From Hydra vulgaris (lineage: Eukaryota; Cnidaria; Hydrozoa; Anthoathecata; Hydridae): DNA of 64,000 nt. Shown in pieces: positions 63,512 to 64,000 of the stretch. The DNA lies in the NCBI RefSeq assembly GCF_038396675.1, contig NC_088931.1, positions 9,513,501-9,577,500 on the forward strand. The letters run 5' to 3'. The translations under genes and the position numbers were made by a program. The notes beneath the pieces are model-generated. The model saw only the letters and a list, made by a program, of their open reading frames with translations, searched no databases and was not told where the DNA came from. Within the stretch, counting starts at the first letter, position 1. Each line of letters begins with the position of its first letter.

Positions 63512-64000
63512 ATGCAAAAACAAGATAAAGTGTTAGCTTCAGCAAAAGCTCTTATTGATTTTATAAATGCTTCACCATCTCCTTATCATGTAATCCAAAA
63601 CTGCAAGGAAAAACTCTTATCAGTTGGATTTTCAGAAATTTTTGAAAAAGATAAGTGGAAGATTAAAAAAGGTGGAAAATATTTTGTAACACGCAATCAG
63701 TCATCAGTAATTGCATTTGCTGTTGGAAATCAGTTTAATGGTGGCAATGGTTTCTCTATTATTGGAGCTCACACTGACAGCCCATGCTTTGTTGTTAAAC
63801 CAAATTCAAAGAAAGAAGAAAGTGGTTATTTATCAGTTGGGGTTCAGTGTTATGGGGGTGGCATATGGAGTACTTGGTTTGATCGAGATTTAACATTAGC
63901 AGGGAGAGTTTTGGTTAAAGATTCAGCAAAAGCTGCAAGTATCAATCATCAACTTGTTCACATCAAAAAGCCTATTTTGCGTATTCCTCACCTTTGTATT
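63512..64000 (+). CDS. DNPEP: Aspartyl aminopeptidase (M18 family), 5' part, runs off the window
   Basis: 163 residues, open to the window edge without intron. It removes N-terminal Asp or Glu from peptides in the cytosol as a dodecameric two-zinc enzyme. MQKQDKVLASAKALIDFINA SPSPYH starts like vertebrate DNPEP. KWKIKKGGKYFVTRNQSSVI and IIGAHTDSPC follow, where His87 is the first zinc ligand. Then come YGGGIWSTWFDRDLTLAGRV and HIKKPILRIPHLCI. The ATG at 63512 best matches the family start. An in-frame ATG at 63476 would add 12 residues and lies in the TA array. TTCATCGTTAG just before could be a splice or spliced-leader acceptor. The remaining two-thirds of the protein lies outside. Confidence 0.93.
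   Translation, partial: MQKQDKVLASAKALIDFINASPSPYHVIQNCKEKLLSVGFSEIFEKDKWKIKKGGKYFVTRNQSSVIAFAVGNQFNGGNGFSIIGAHTDSPCFVVKPNSKKEESGYLSVGVQCYGGGIWSTWFDRDLTLAGRVLVKDSAKAASINHQLVHIKKPILRIPHLCI

Overview
The window looks like nuclear DNA of a cnidarian, most probably a Hydra-like hydrozoan. It is strongly AT-rich, with spliced genes, about twenty long (TA)n arrays, and fossils of nearly every eukaryotic transposon class. No bacterial features (operons, Shine-Dalgarno sites, CRISPR) are present. The species assignment is an inference from composition, repeat style and protein flavour.

Only three host genes can be supported. The first is a complete three-exon amidophosphoribosyltransferase gene (PPAT, 22945-29230, +), the first step of purine synthesis. 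The second is a single-exon Atonal-related bHLH factor closest to ATOH8/Net (49560-50279, -). The third is the 5' part of an aspartyl aminopeptidase gene (DNPEP, 63512 to the window edge, +). They show no functional link and are separated by repeat-rich DNA.

Layout. 1-2640: foldback DNA, then a divergent pair of decayed ORFs resembling a two-gene transposon. 3570-6230: LINE with ORF1 and RT (-). 7370-9665: RTE-like LINE (-), visibly more GC-rich than its surroundings. 10-11.3 kb: a Penelope-type end with a hammerhead-like core, then two LINE tails. 11.6-14.8 kb: an unidentified, decayed, multi-ORF unit with a divergent start. 14.8-15.8 kb: hAT remnant. 17395-20924: LTR retrotransposon (-) with 163-bp, about 98% identical LTRs. 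22706-29230: foldback element and PPAT, whose intron 1 holds a Tc1 fossil and MITE-like repeats. 30.4-35.7 kb: MITE, tRNA-derived SINE, LINE (-), LINE tail. 36258-37971 and 40099-41824: two nearly complete Tc1 elements. Between them lie a Penelope-like GIY-YIG fragment and a SWIM-type gene fragment. 42.1-43.9 kb: DDE_1 (pogo/Tigger-like) transposase broken by a SINE. 45.7-47.9 kb: PHD-like transposon tail, Helitron helicase remnant and a foldback element. 48.1-50.8 kb: MITE and the bHLH gene with an upstream minisatellite. 51-58 kb: dispersed poly-G repeat pair, two SINEs and minisatellites. 58.6-61.9 kb: DDE transposon with a mariner nested inside. 62-63.4 kb: strong palindromes and a TA array, then DNPEP.

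Most coding content is therefore mobile-element debris. Most of the inserted units are broken by stops or frameshifts. The youngest-looking insertions are the LTR element and the two Tc1 copies. The most interesting unexplained items are the 11.6-14.8 kb unit, the two hammerhead-like cores at Penelope-type ends, and the abundance of near-perfect foldback palindromes.
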